From assembly GCF_002776525.5 (NCBI RefSeq), contig NC_045436.1, positions 15,230,049 to 15,294,048 of the forward strand: 64,000 bases of DNA. The letters are read 5' to 3'. The translations under genes and the position numbers were made by a program. Source of the stretch: Piliocolobus tephrosceles (taxonomy: Eukaryota; Chordata; Mammalia; Primates; Cercopithecidae). Positions within the stretch are counted from its first letter, which is position 1. Every line of letters starts with the position of its first letter. This document shows positions 10,856 through 21,841 of this stretch, piece by piece. The notes below the pieces were generated by a model. The model did no database searches, had not been told where the DNA came from, and saw only the letters and a list, made by a program, of their open reading frames with translations.

Positions 10856-12325
10856 AAATTCTGACTTGGGATTTCTTCAGCTGCGGATCATATTAAAAAA
10901 TTAGTAGGCTCTGATCTATTTACTTCTAGTGAATTTCATTTGCTTTAAAACACTGAAATATTTTTAAAGTCATAAGTCATTAAGAGTCATAATTTTCAAG
11001 CCTGATATGTTATTTTGTACCCTACCCACTCATTATTCCTCTCTTCTTTCAACAGAATGGCAGTACACTGAGGAAAGTAGACTTGGATAGAACTCACACT
11101 TGAAATTTGTGTCATAACTAAGGGTTAATGGATCATTCATGCAGAAAACATTCCTTGAGTCTTATCTTTCTGTGCTTAGAGACTAGAAGCAGTTGACTCT
11201 TCCAACCCAAAAACCTCCACATTTTTGGATTACCTCTTCTTTAAGTTTTAATTGCAAACAAGCCAATTCCAGCCTGAGCTCACCTCTTGGTTCTATACTT
11301 TGCTAGATGTAATCAGAAAATACCAAAACATACCTTTATCATTGTGTCTCTGAATCCCTTCACGTAGGAATTGGTCTTGGTAGGCATGGGAGGGAACATA
11401 CTCACCAAATGTTTTATCTTTGCTTAATGTGGTCCTGCACTCTTCTAGCCTCACGGCCCACAACTCACCTGTGAAGCCAATGCCAGATACATTAGGTTTG
11501 TTGTTGTTTGGCGGCATTTCACTTCTGGAATCAATCTGTATTAGCTAAGGTAATGCTCAGTATTATAGGAGATAATTCCCCAAATCGCAGTGGCTTAACC
11601 AAATAAAAATTTATTACTCTCAGATGCAAGAATTGAATGCAGGTGTAGAGTGGGCAGCATTCCAAGGGGAGGGGTGATTCAGAGACTCAGGTGCTTTACA
11701 TTTTATAGCTCCACAATCTCTCAGAGCCTTGGGATCTACTCAGAGGGCGGACAAGGCACACCTGCTCCTTAAGGCACACCTGATACCTTTTGTAGAGCTA
11801 CTTAAACGGCCCCACCTGGGTGCAAGGGTGGGCTCTTAGTGCTGGGAGATGTACACTCTGCCTGGGAACCCACTTTCCAGCAACAGTGCGACCCTTTGGA
11901 AAGGTAAGTATTTATCTTTGCTGGAGAGCTGGCTATTCCTGCCATACCCCTCTCATGTTTTTAAGTTTAAATATAATATATATGTTTAAATTCATTACAA
12001 AGTAGTTACTTTTGTGTATTTTCAATATTGGCTTTAAAAATGTCCAGTGGGTGATAAATACCATAATCATTTTATGAACCACTTTAAAATTCAAGAACAG
12101 GTCCTTCTCAAGAGTTAGAATTTTGTATTGTTTTGTTTTATCATTTAACTCATAGTTGCTTCCTCTACAGAATTTTATTCTAAATATTTTTCTGTGAATG
12201 TTATGATTATAGCTCTGCAACAAGTATACATACACACACACGTTGAATTTTGAATTTTGTTTTTCATAAGATCTAAGTGGATTTGATATAGTTAAAATAA
12301 TACACAATTGATCAAAATAACAATG
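10856..12325. other. Intergenic; possible old repeat at 11540-11830
   Basis: Mostly single-copy sequence. The segment 'ccccaaatcgcagtggcttaaccaaat' and what follows resembles an old interspersed family that I cannot name. The open frame 11933-12307 (minus, 124 codons) is AT-rich, low in complexity and has no known domain. Confidence 0.45.
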
Positions 12326-12339
12326 ATATTAACATTTTT
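12326..12339. repeat. TSD of the large L1, left copy
   Basis: ATATTAACATTTTT, identical to 20686-20699. The pair defines the boundaries of the minus-strand L1. Confidence 0.85.
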
Positions 12340-13800
12340 TAAAATGTTTAAATTTTAATAGCTTTAGTGGTACAAGTGGTTTCTACTTACATGGATGAAT
12401 TGTATAGTGGTGAAGTCTAAAATTTTAGTGAACCTGTCACCCAAGTAGTGCACATTGTACCCAATAGATAGTTTTTCATACTAAACGCCCTTCCCATCCT
12501 GCCCTCCTTCTGAATCTCCAATGTCAATTATATCATTCTGTATGCCTTCACATACCCACAGCTTAGCTCCCACTTATAAGTGAGAATATGCTGTATCTGG
12601 TTTTCAATTCCTGAGTTACTTAACTTAAAATAAGGCCTCTAATTCCAAGTGACTGCAAAAGACATTACTTCATTCTTTTTAATGACTGAGTAGTATTTCA
12701 TGGGAGATACTGTATATATTAAATATATATATAGTGGATAATATAATATATATTAGATTCCATATCTTCACAATTGTGAATTGTGCTACTATAAACATAT
12801 GCATGCAGGTGTCTTCCTGATATAGACTTTTTTCCTTTGGGTAAATACCCAAGTGGTAGGATTTCTGGATTGAATTGTAGTTTTATTTCTAGTTATTTAA
12901 GAAAACTCCATACTGTTTTCCATAGAGGTTGCACTAATTTATATTCCCATCAGCAGTGTATAAGCATCCCATTTGCACTATATCCATGCCAACATATATT
13001 GTTTCTCTGACTTTTTAAATAATGACCATTCTGGGTGGGGTAAGGTGGTATCTATTGTAGTTTTAATTTGTATTTCCTTGGATGACTAGTGATGTTGAGC
13101 ATTTTTTTCATGTTTGTGGACATTTGTATGTCTTCTATTGAGAAATGTCTATTTGTGCCCTTTACCCACTTTTTTATAGGATGATTTGTTTATTTTTTTC
13201 TGGCTGATTTGTTTGAGTTCCTTGTAGATTCTGGATATTAGTCCTTTGTCAGATGCAAAACTTGCAGATATTTTCTCCCATTCGGTAGGTCATCTGCTTA
13301 TGCTGATCATTTCTTCTTGCTATGCAGAAGTTTTTAGTTTACTTACACCCCATGTATTTATTTTTGTGTTTGTTGCATTTGCTTTTGGGGTCTTAATCAT
13401 AAATTCTTTGCCCAGACCAATGTCCAGTGGAGTTTCTTCTAGATTTTCTTGTAGTTTTTTTGTTTGTTTGTTTGTTTCAGATGTTAAATATAGGTGTTTG
13501 ATCCATCCTGAGTTACTTTTTGTATGTGGTGAAAGATAGGGATCCAATTTCATTCTTCTACATGTGACTATTCTATTTTCCTAGCACCGTTTATTGAACA
13601 GGGTGTCCTTTCCCCAGTTTATGTTTCTGTACACTGTGCCAAAGATCAGTTGGTTGTTTTTGCCTTTATTTCTGGATTCTCTATTCTGTTCCATTGATCT
13701 TTTACCAGTACCATGTTGTTTTGGTTACTATAGACTTGTATAATCTGAAGTCGGGTGATGATGCCTCCAGATTTATTCTTTTTCCTTAGGACTGCTTTGG

Positions 13801-14031
13801 CTATTTGTCTCTTTTTGGTTTCATATGAATTTTAGGAATTTGTTTTCTAATTCTGTGAAGAATGATGTTGGTAGGAATTGCACTGAATCTATAGATTGTT
13901 TTGGGCAGTATGGTCATCTTCACAATGTTGGTTCTTCTAATGCATGAGCATGGTGTATATTTCTGTTTGTTTGTGCCGTCTATGATTTCTTTCAGAACTG
14001 TTCTATAGTTCCCCTTGTAGAGATCTTTCAC
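13801..14031 (-). pseudogene. L1 ORF2 remnant, C-terminal half of the reverse transcriptase region
   Basis: Minus-strand frame matching L1 ORF2p around 'LLKEI..TNKWK.IPCSWIGRINIVKM.ILPK.IYRF' as I remember it; here it reads IIDGTNKQKYTPCSCIRRTN followed by IVKMTILPKTIYRF. It is an isolated open piece of a decayed ORF2. Confidence 0.85.
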
Positions 14032-14612
14032 TTCCTTGGTGAAGTATATTTCTAGGTATTTTTTTTTTTTGTAGTTATTTTAAAAGGGACTGAGTTCTTC
14101 ATTTGATTCATAGCTTTGTCATTGTTGATGTATTGCAGTGCTATTGATTTGCGTATATTGATTTTGTAACCTGAGACTTTACTGAGTTCATTTATCAGAT
14201 CTAGGAGTCTTGGAGGAGTGTTTAGGGATTTCTACATATGAAATCATATCACTTTCAAACAGAAATGATTTGATTTCCTCTTTTCTAATTTGGATGCCCT
14301 TTACTTATTTCTCTTGTCTGATTGCTCTGGCTAGGACTTCCAGTACTGTTAATAGAAGTGGTGACAGTGGGCATCCTTGTCTTGTTCTTGTTTTTAGGAG
14401 AAATGCTTTCAACTTTTCTCTATTCAGTATGATGTTGTCTGTGGGTTTGTCATATATGACTTCTATTATTTTGAGGTATGTTCCTTTTATGCCTAGATTG
14501 TTGAAGGTTTATCACAAGGGGATGCTGGATTTTATTGAATGACTTTTCTGCAACTATTGAGATTATCATATCATTTTTGTTTTTAATTGTGTTTATGTGA
14601 TGAATCACATTT

Positions 14613-14766
14613 TTCTAAAGACAGGGTCTCATTCTGTTGCCCAGGCTATAGTGCAGCGGCATGATCACAGCTCACCGTAGCCTCAGCCTCATGGGGTCAA
14701 GATCCTCCTGCCTCAGTTTCCCAAGTAGCTGGGACCAGAGGTGCACACCACCATACCCAGCTAGTT

Positions 14767-14814
<48 letters not shown>

Positions 14815-14824
14815 NNNNNNNNNN

Positions 14825-14871
<47 letters not shown>

Positions 14872-14957
14872 AGACAAGGTCTCGTTATGTTGCCCAACCT
14901 GGTCTCAAACTCAGATTCCCAGAGTGGTGGGATTACAGGTGTGTACCACTGTACCCA
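14613..14957 (-). repeat. Old Alu (AluJ-like) inside the L1, with TAG expansion
   Basis: Antisense Alu, flanked by identical 14-mers GATGAATCACATTT at 14599-14612 and 14958-14971. The linker that normally reads 'tatttttagtagagac' is replaced by a (TAG)n array at 14767-14870. A frame through the array gives poly-Val and is not a gene. Confidence 0.95.
14767..14870. repeat. (TAG)n microsatellite with a 10-N gap
   Basis: About 16 TAG units before and 15 after a gap at 14815-14824. Ten N keep the trinucleotide register exactly (the 10 bases would read as three units plus a T). The array probably arose from the TAGTAG in the Alu linker. Confidence 0.97.
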
Positions 14958-15321
14958 GATGAATCACATTTATTGACTTGCATATGTTGAACTATCCCTG
15001 TAACCATGGAATGAAGTCTACTTGATCGTGGAGAATTATTTTTGTTCTGATATGCTATTGGATTTGTTTTGTGTGTGTTTTGTTAAGGATTTTTGCATCT
15101 ATAGTCATCAGGGATATTAGCCTGTAGTTTCCTTTCTTTGTTATGGCCTTTCTTGGCTTTTGTATCAGGGTGAAACTGGCTTTGTAGAATGAGTTAGGGA
15201 GGATTCCTTCTTAATCTTTTGGAATAGTTTCAGTGAAATTGGTACCAATTCTTCTTTGAATGACTGGTGGAATTTGGTTGTGAATTTGTCGGACTGTTGG
15301 CTTTTTGTTGTTGTTGGCAAT

Positions 15322-15522
15322 TTATTTTATTACTGAGTCAATCTTATTGCTTGTGATTGGTCTGTTCAGGATTTCTATTTCTTCCTGATTCAAGCTAAGA
15401 GGGTTGTATGATTCTAGGAATTTATTCATTTTCTCTAGATTTTCTATTTTGTATGCATTTAGGTGTTCATTGTAGTTTCTTTTGTATTTCTGTGGTGTCA
15501 GTTGAAATGTCTCCATTTTCAC
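15322..15522 (-). pseudogene. L1 ORF2 remnant, start of the reverse transcriptase region
   Basis: Minus-strand open piece reading KYKRNYNEHLNAYKIENLEK, then MNKFLESYNPLSLNQEEIEI and LNRPITSNKI, matching the linker before the reverse transcriptase domain of L1 ORF2p ('LNQEE...LNRPIT'). Part of the decayed ORF2 of this L1. Confidence 0.88.
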
Positions 15523-15708
15523 TTCTAATTGAGCTTATTTGAATCTTTCCCCTTCTTTTCTTGATTAATCTAGCCAGTGGTCTATCAATTTTGTTTATCT
15601 TTTCAAAGAACCAGCTTTTTGTTTCATTGCTCTTTTATTTATTTTTTATTTCAATGTCATTTAGTTCTGCTCTTATCTTTTTTAATTCTTTTCTTTTCTT
15701 TCTTTCTT

Positions 15709-16013
15709 CTTTTTTTTTTTTTTTTTGGTCAGGGCTTTTGCTCTGCAAGCCAGGCTGGAGTGCAGTGGTGCGATCTTAGCTCACTGCAGCCTCCATCAAC
15801 CTCTAAGACTCAAGCGATCCTCCCACCTCAGCCCCAGCAAGTAGCAGGGACTTCAGGCACACACCACCACACCCAACTAATTTTTGTATTTTTAGTAGAG
15901 ATGAGGTTTCACCATGTTGCCCAGACTGGTGTCAAACTGCTGAGCTTAAGTGATCCGCCCACCTTGACCTCCCAAAGTGCTGGGATTACAGGCGTGAGTC
16001 ACCGCCCCTGGCC
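15709..16013 (-). repeat. Alu, full length, inside the L1
   Basis: Antisense Alu with a T-rich left end, both monomers, ending accgcccctggcc. It interrupts L1 ORF2. An open frame (15577-16083) is Alu plus L1 translation. Confidence 0.95.
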
Positions 16014-16383
16014 GCATGTTATTCATTTTCTTCTACTAGATTTGGCTTTAGTATGTTTTTATTTTTCTAGTTCCTCTAGCTAGGATGTTAGGTTGTCAGT
16101 TTTTGATTTTTAATAATTTTTGATGTAGGCATTTAGCACTGTAAACTTTCTTCTTACTGCTTTTGCTGTATTCCAGAGGTTTTGATAACTTATGTCACTC
16201 TTATCATTCATTTCAAAAAAATTTTAAATTTCCATCTTGATTTCATTGTTAAGCCAAAAATCATTCAGGAGTTGATTGTTTAGTTTCCATGTATATTTGT
16301 AGTTTTAAGGGTTCCTTTTGGAATTGATTTCCAGTTTTATTCATCTATGGCTGAGAAGATACTTGATACAATTTTTATTTCTT

Positions 16384-16680
16384 TTTCTTTTTCTTTTTTT
16401 TTTTTTTTTTGAGATGGAGTCTCATCTTGTCACCCAGGCTGGAGTGCAATGGCATGATCTTGGCTCACTGCAACCCCCGTCTCCTGGGTTCAAACGATTC
16501 TCCTGCCTCAGCCTCCTGAGTAGCTGGGATTACAGGCACCCACCACGCCCAGCTAATTTTTGTATTTTTAGTAGAGACAGGATTTCGCCATGTTGGCCAG
16601 GCTAGTCTTAAACCTCATGATCCTCCCACCTCCGCCTTCGAAAGTGCTAGGTTTACAGGTGTAAGTCACCGTGCCTGGCC
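16384..16680 (-). repeat. Alu (AluS-like), full length, inside the L1
   Basis: Antisense Alu ending gtgcctggcc. The flanks share atttttatttctt on both sides, a TSD of about 13 bp. Confidence 0.95.
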
Positions 16681-16908
16681 TATGATTTTTATTTCTTAAA
16701 ATTCATTGAGACTTGTTTTGTGGCCTATCATATGGTCTATCTTGGAGAATGTCCTGTGTGCTAATGAGAAGAATGTATATTCTGTATTCTTAGGTAGAAT
16801 GTTCTGTAAATGTTTGCTAGGTCCATTTGCTCTAGAGTGTAGTTTAAGTCCAGTATTTCTTTTTTGACTTTCAGCCTTGATGATCTGTCTAATGCTGTCA
16901 GTAGAGTG

Positions 16909-17133
16909 TTAAAGTCCTCCATTATTGTTGTGTTGCTGTATATCCTTTCTCAGGTCTAGTAGTAATTGCTTTATGAATCTGGGAGCTCTAGCATTAGGTG
17001 CATATATATTTAGGATTGTTATATCTTCTTGTTGAATTGATCCTTTTATCAATTTATAATGCCCTTCTTTCTCTTTTTTCACTGTTGTTGCATTAAAGTC
17101 TGTTTTATCTGATATAATAATAGCTGTTCCCAC
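16909..17133 (-). pseudogene. L1 ORF2 remnant, endonuclease domain
   Basis: Minus-strand open piece with the L1 endonuclease segment: HYKLIKGSIQQEDITILNIY then APNARAPRFIKQLLLDL. The 'NIYAPN' motif lies in the apurinic-endonuclease-like domain near the N-terminus of ORF2p. The frame is closed on both sides, so it is a fossil. Confidence 0.9.
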
Positions 17134-17249
17134 TCACTTTTGGTCTCCATTTGCATGAAATACTTTTATGCACACCTTTATCTTGAGTCTATAAGAATCC
17201 TTATATGTTAGCTGTGTCTCCTAAAGACAGCAGATATTTGGTCTTTGAT

Positions 17250-17326
17250 TTTTTTTAAATCTATTCTGCCAATATATCTTTTAAGTGGATCATTTAGGGC
17301 ATTTGCATTTGACATTAATATTGAGT
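17250..17326 (-). repeat. L1 internal duplicated patch, copy 1
   Basis: ORF2-type segment containing 'cttttaagtggatcatttag' and 'gcatttgacattaatattga'. A second copy lies at 17778-17856 within the same L1. Confidence 0.8.
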
Positions 17327-17777
17327 TGTGAGATATTCTTCCAGCCATGTGTTGATTTTTTAATTGTGTTATTGTTTTATAAGCCCTGTGAATGTTATGC
17401 TTTCAGGAGTTTCCATTCTGGTGCATATACACCTTTTGGTTCAAGATTTAGAACTCCTTTTAGCATTTATTGTAGAGTTGGTTTATTGTGGACAAATTCT
17501 CTCAGCATTTGCTTGTTTAAGACAGACTTTATTTCTCCTTTATTTATTCAACTTAGTTTTGCTGGATACAGAATCCTTAATTGACAGTTTTTCTGTTTAA
17601 GGAGACTGAAGTCAGGACCCCAGTCCCTAATGACTTATAAGGTTTCTGCTGAGAAGTCTAGTATTGGTCTGATAGGTTTTCCTTTATAAGTTACTTGATG
17701 TTTGATCTCACTACTCTTAAAATTCTTTCCTTCACATTGACGTTGGATAACTTTGTGACTATATGCCTTGGTGATGC

Positions 17778-17856
17778 CCTTTTTTAATCCATTCTACCAA
17801 TCTGTATCTTTTAAGTTGAACATTTAGACTATTTGCATTTGACATTAATATTGAGC
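17778..17856 (-). repeat. L1 internal duplicated patch, copy 2
   Basis: About 80 bp closely matching 17250-17326, but placed in the ORF1-side part of the element, immediately before an Alu. It sits where I would expect a different L1 segment between 'ccttggtgatg' and 'gcttct...tttggatgtctag'. Confidence 0.75.
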
Positions 17857-17860
17857 TTCT

Positions 17861-18135
17861 GGACTGGGCACAGTGGCTCAGCCCTATAATCCCAGCACTT
17901 TGGGAGGCCGAGGTGGGAGGATCACTTGAGGTCAAGAGTTCGAGACCAGCCTGGCCAACATGGTGAAATCCTGTCTCTACTAAAAATACAAAAATTAGTC
18001 ATGTGGTAGTGGGCACCTGTAATCCCAACTACTGAGAAGGTTGAGGCAGAAGAATCACTTGAACCCGGGAGGCAGAAGTTGCAGTGAGATCTTGCCACTG
18101 CACTCCAGTCTGGGTGACAGAGTGAGACTCTGCCT

Positions 18136-18181
<46 letters not shown>
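17861..18181 (+). repeat. Alu (AluS-like) with a 45-base poly-A tail, inside the L1
   Basis: Full-length sense Alu; the tail is an unbroken A run from 18137 to 18181. The flanks share gcttct (ttgagcttct and attgcttct). Confidence 0.95.
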
Positions 18182-18184
<3 letters not shown>

Positions 18185-18999
18185 CTTCTCGTACTTGGAT
18201 GTCTAGATTTCTAGCAAGGCCAGAGAAATTTTCCTCAATCATTCCCTGAAATAATTTTTCCAAATTTTTAACTTTTCTTCAGCCTCAGGAGCACCTATAT
18301 TTCTTAGGTTTTGCTATTTTATATAATCCCATATTTTTTGGAGACTTTGATTATTGCTTTTAATTCTTTTTTCCTTTATGTTTATCTGACTGGGTTAATT
18401 CAAAAGCCTTATCTTTAGACTCTGAAATTCTTTCTTCTAGTCGATCTATTCTATTGTTAAGACTTTCCACTGCATTTTGTAGTTTCCTAAATGTGTCTTT
18501 CATTTCCAGAAGTTCTGATTGGATTTTCTTTAAAATATGTATCTGTTTAGAAAATTTTTCATTTATATCCTGATTTTCTAAAATTTTTTTATGTTGGCTT
18601 TCATAATTTATTTAACTTGGTTTTAATTTCTTTATGTTGATTTCTCTTGTATCTCCTTGAATAGCTTAATAATTAGCCTTTCTAATTCTTTGTCATGTAT
18701 TTCAAATATTTCATTTTGATTTAGATCTACTGCTGGAGAGTTAGTGTGATCTTTTGGGGGTGCTGTAGAACCCTATTTATTTATATTGCCAGAATTGTTT
18801 TCCTGGTTCCTTCTTATTTGGGTAAACTATTTATTATTACTCTTGAATCTATTTTTTATTAGACTATGGTTTTTTATATCTCTTGTTTCCCCTTGAGGAT
18901 GTGACTTTAATGTTTATAGTTTGTTGTCACCTAGCTTCAGCTCTGTTTGCTTTCAGTGGTGAAGACTCTGTATGAGTTCCTTGGTTATGGAGAATCTGT

Positions 19000-20685
19000 G
19001 TGTGATGGCTTTCTTCAATGCTGGCTGCAGGAATGATGTGCTGGGTGTATGAGCAGGTTCATTGTCCCCTATTGGGCTGGAATAACAGGGGTCTCATGAA
19101 GCTTATCTCATTCCCCAGAGATGTGCACTTAAAATTTTTTCCCCTAGTATTTTTTATTCACTGGATTGAACAATTCAGTCTTCTGGCCAGTTTGAGGTGC
19201 CCACAGGTCAAAACCAGCTATGGCTAAAGCAGGCAGGTAAATACAAACCCCAGTATAGGCAGAGATCCCAGCCTTTACCACAGTAGCTGGGGAAGTTATC
19301 AGTGAAACGCACTGAGGTATTTTTGAGAATAGATAGGGAGCTGCCACAGCTCTGCTTCCAGCCAGCAGGAAAGTGATCCACTTTTCCATCACATCCCTAA
19401 CTCAGTGTTCCAGCTGTTCACATCAGACAGGCACCTCTTTTCATCTGCAGGAAGGCTCATGCTCCATGTAGAGAGGCGTTGTGACTCTACATTTTAAACA
19501 GGCCTGAATGGCACTCTTCCTTTGAGAATGCTCCAGAAATGTTCAGGAATGGTCCTGAAATGTTCCAGAAAGGCTGTCTACAGATCTACCCATGCCAAGC
19601 TCCCACAGGAGTTGCCCCAGCTGTGTCTGTAATGGTAGATGAAGGGGAGAAGAAGTCCCCATCTCCACGACCCTGCATGAGCACCAGGGCTGCCTGACTG
19701 TTGGGATAAGAGCCACAGACTTTCCCCACTAAGCCCAGAACTGTATCTGTGCCTCTGCTGAAAGAAACTTCCCACAAGTAGAAAGTTCAGGGACTCAAGA
19801 CATGCAGTCTTGCTTCTTTTGTCCCATGGGGTGTTCCTTAATGTGGTGCACTCCCCCTCCAGCTATGAGTAGGTGTCGCTAAGAACCAGACTACTGTGAA
19901 TGCTGCTGTTCCTCTGGGTCTAGCCACCCAGTGGATCTCCCACACTCCAAGCTGGTGCTAGAAAATGTCTGCAAGGGATCCAGTGATGTGACATGTCCTC
20001 TAGTCTCACGGCAGTGGATAACAGCACCAGCACTGATGGAGGTAGGAGGGCAGTGATGTAGACTCTGAGATTTCCTTAGTTATAAGTAGCCTTAGTGTGT
20101 TGACTTTCTCAAATGTTAGTAGTAGTAGTAATATACGGGGCATGAGGACAATATACTACTTGAGTAGTAACCAGACTCAAGACCTACTGGTTAGCTAGGG
20201 TGATGCAGTCAATGGTGAAGGCTGAAGTCACACAAAAGTTTTCTTTTTTTAAATTTATTTTTTATTATTCTTTAAGTTCTAGGGTACATGTGCACAACAT
20301 GCAGGTTTGTTACATATGTATACATGTGCCATGTTTCTTTTTCCAGGGCTCTATGTGATTGTTCTTGCACATGTTATAGAAGGCTAGAGGCTGTTGGCTT
20401 CCAGCCAGGAGGTGGCACTTGCAAAACAGCACCAGCCATGGTAGTAGCTGTGAAATTTGTGCTTGCCTTATGTTACCCAAGGGAGGTATTCCAGTGCCTT
20501 GGGCAGTGGGTGAGGCCATGGAGATCCCAAAGGGCCCTGTCCATTGTGTTACACTACCAGGGTGTGTGGAGGGGCAAAGCCAGGTGGGCACTGGGTCAGG
20601 CAAGTCCGTGCTCTGATTTCCCAGATGCAAGCACAGGCAGTTTCTTGGCCACTGGGGTAATGGTCCAGGGAGAAGCATAGCTATA
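19000..20685 (-). other. L1 5'UTR region
   Basis: The right part of the minus-strand L1, GC-richer than its surroundings, with no ORF1/ORF2 similarity. Text such as 'ccaagctggtgctagaaaatgtctg' and 'ggcagtgggtgaggccatgg' fits an L1 5'UTR. In intact elements this region holds the promoter; activity here cannot be judged. Open frames at 19578-19777, 20288-20680 and 20310-20678 lie in it and are not host genes. Confidence 0.7.
20238..20337 (-). mobile_element. L1PA 3' tail inserted in the older L1 5'UTR
   Basis: About 100 bp of antisense L1PA 3' end ('ctttaagttctagggtacat' and 'gcaggtttgttacatatgta'), heavily 5' truncated. It is surrounded on both sides by 5'UTR of the older L1; tttcttttt on both sides may be the TSD. 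Confidence 0.85.
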
Positions 20686-20699
20686 ATATTAACATTTTT
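20686..20699. repeat. TSD of the large L1, right copy
   Basis: ATATTAACATTTTT, identical to 12326-12339. Confidence 0.85.
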
Positions 20700-21689
20700 A
20701 TGAATAATTATTTTAAATTAGAAATTAAAATGTATCAGAAATGCATTCTTACCAATATGAATGGAGCTTTTCCCTCAAATAATTAATATAGTCAAAGATA
20801 AATATTATTTATTGATAAAGTAAGGATCAGGATCGATTCCAGTCCCATTATAGCAATAAATTTTAAGAAAAATTGTTCACATAAGTAAGCCAATGTAAAT
20901 GAAAGTTTTGTTATAATAGTACTACTCAGTTCTTTGAACTCCCTCTAAATTATATTGCAAAAACACATAGTAATCTGTCCTCAAAATAAGCTTTTTAAGT
21001 GATTTATCAGGTGATATCTGTTTCCAATTTTTGAAAGCAAAATTTCGAAGGCAACTTTCTTGCAAAGTGATTTACTATTCTTAAGAGTCTATGAGTTTCT
21101 CAATTGCCAAGAAGTATAACAATATGGCTTTCCAACACACATTGGATAGCTTGATTTGCCCTCTAGATTCACTCTTAACATTGCTTTGAGCTCCAGGTTA
21201 AAGACTGACTACTCCTTTGTCTTTCAGCACCTGATTTAGTTCAGTCAGTAGGAGACTTTCTAGAGACTTGAGATCTAGAGAAAAGCGAGATCAAGGTATT
21301 TTTCCTTGACTTCATTCCTGGTTTGGTTATCTCAGTATCTATCAGGCAGTCATTTGCACAGCTACTCACACTGTGTTTTAGTTATCATTCCCTCCTTTGC
21401 TCCTCCAGGTTCAGAAGTGGTAACATCTCCCTGCAGTTACTAGTCCCAGTGTCCTATGCTATTTCTGCTCTTTCCCTGAGTCCTGCAGATAACTTTATAA
21501 ATAATTGTTTAACTAAATTAACTTAAAATTGCCCAGTTTGAGAGTGCCATTTGTTTCCTACTGGAATCAATACCAATAGATTAGAATTTATCAAATGGCT
21601 ATTAACTACAGCTGTTCCTTTTTCTTATTTTGCTCAGAAATACCCTGTTGATGGGGTCAAAATTAGATGAAACTGGAGTAAAACACCTC
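20700..21689. other. Intergenic, no gene seen
   Basis: AT-rich single-copy sequence; the only frame above 60 codons (21323-21526) has no known domain. Confidence 0.6.
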
Positions 21690-21841
21690 ACACTATTAGC
21701 AATGAAAGGAGAATTATGAATAAATAATTTCAAGAATAAAAATAGGTCATACAGACAATAAGAAGAAAGTTCAATTATTTTATTAAATTTATGAGTAAAT
21801 TTGATTATTTATATAAATTAAGCAAATACCTAGAAATAAAC

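Larger units (their letters stand above)
12340..20685 (-). mobile_element. Near-full-length L1 (L1PB/L1MA-like), with nested insertions
   Basis: One LINE-1 on the minus strand. Its 3' end is at the left (antisense L1 3'UTR text from about 12360: 'acccaagtagtgcacattgtacccaatag'), then ORF2 (about 13.0-17.4 kb), ORF1 region (about 17.4-19.0 kb) and 5'UTR (about 19.0-20.68 kb). The 14-bp TSD on both sides shows one target-primed insertion event. The span is 8.35 kb, of which about 1.4 kb is later insertions: Alus at 14613, 15709, 16380 and 17861, and an L1PA tail at 20238. This leaves about 7 kb, in line with a primate L1 with long 5'UTR. The reading frames are broken many times, so it is not active. 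Confidence 0.9.

Noticed and set aside
14661..14990. 109-codon frame with a long poly-valine stretch
   Set aside because: It is the TAG microsatellite and flanking Alu, with N inside.
19144..20680. Several GC-richer frames of 60-130 codons
   Set aside because: They lie in the 5'UTR of the minus-strand L1 and overlap on both strands.
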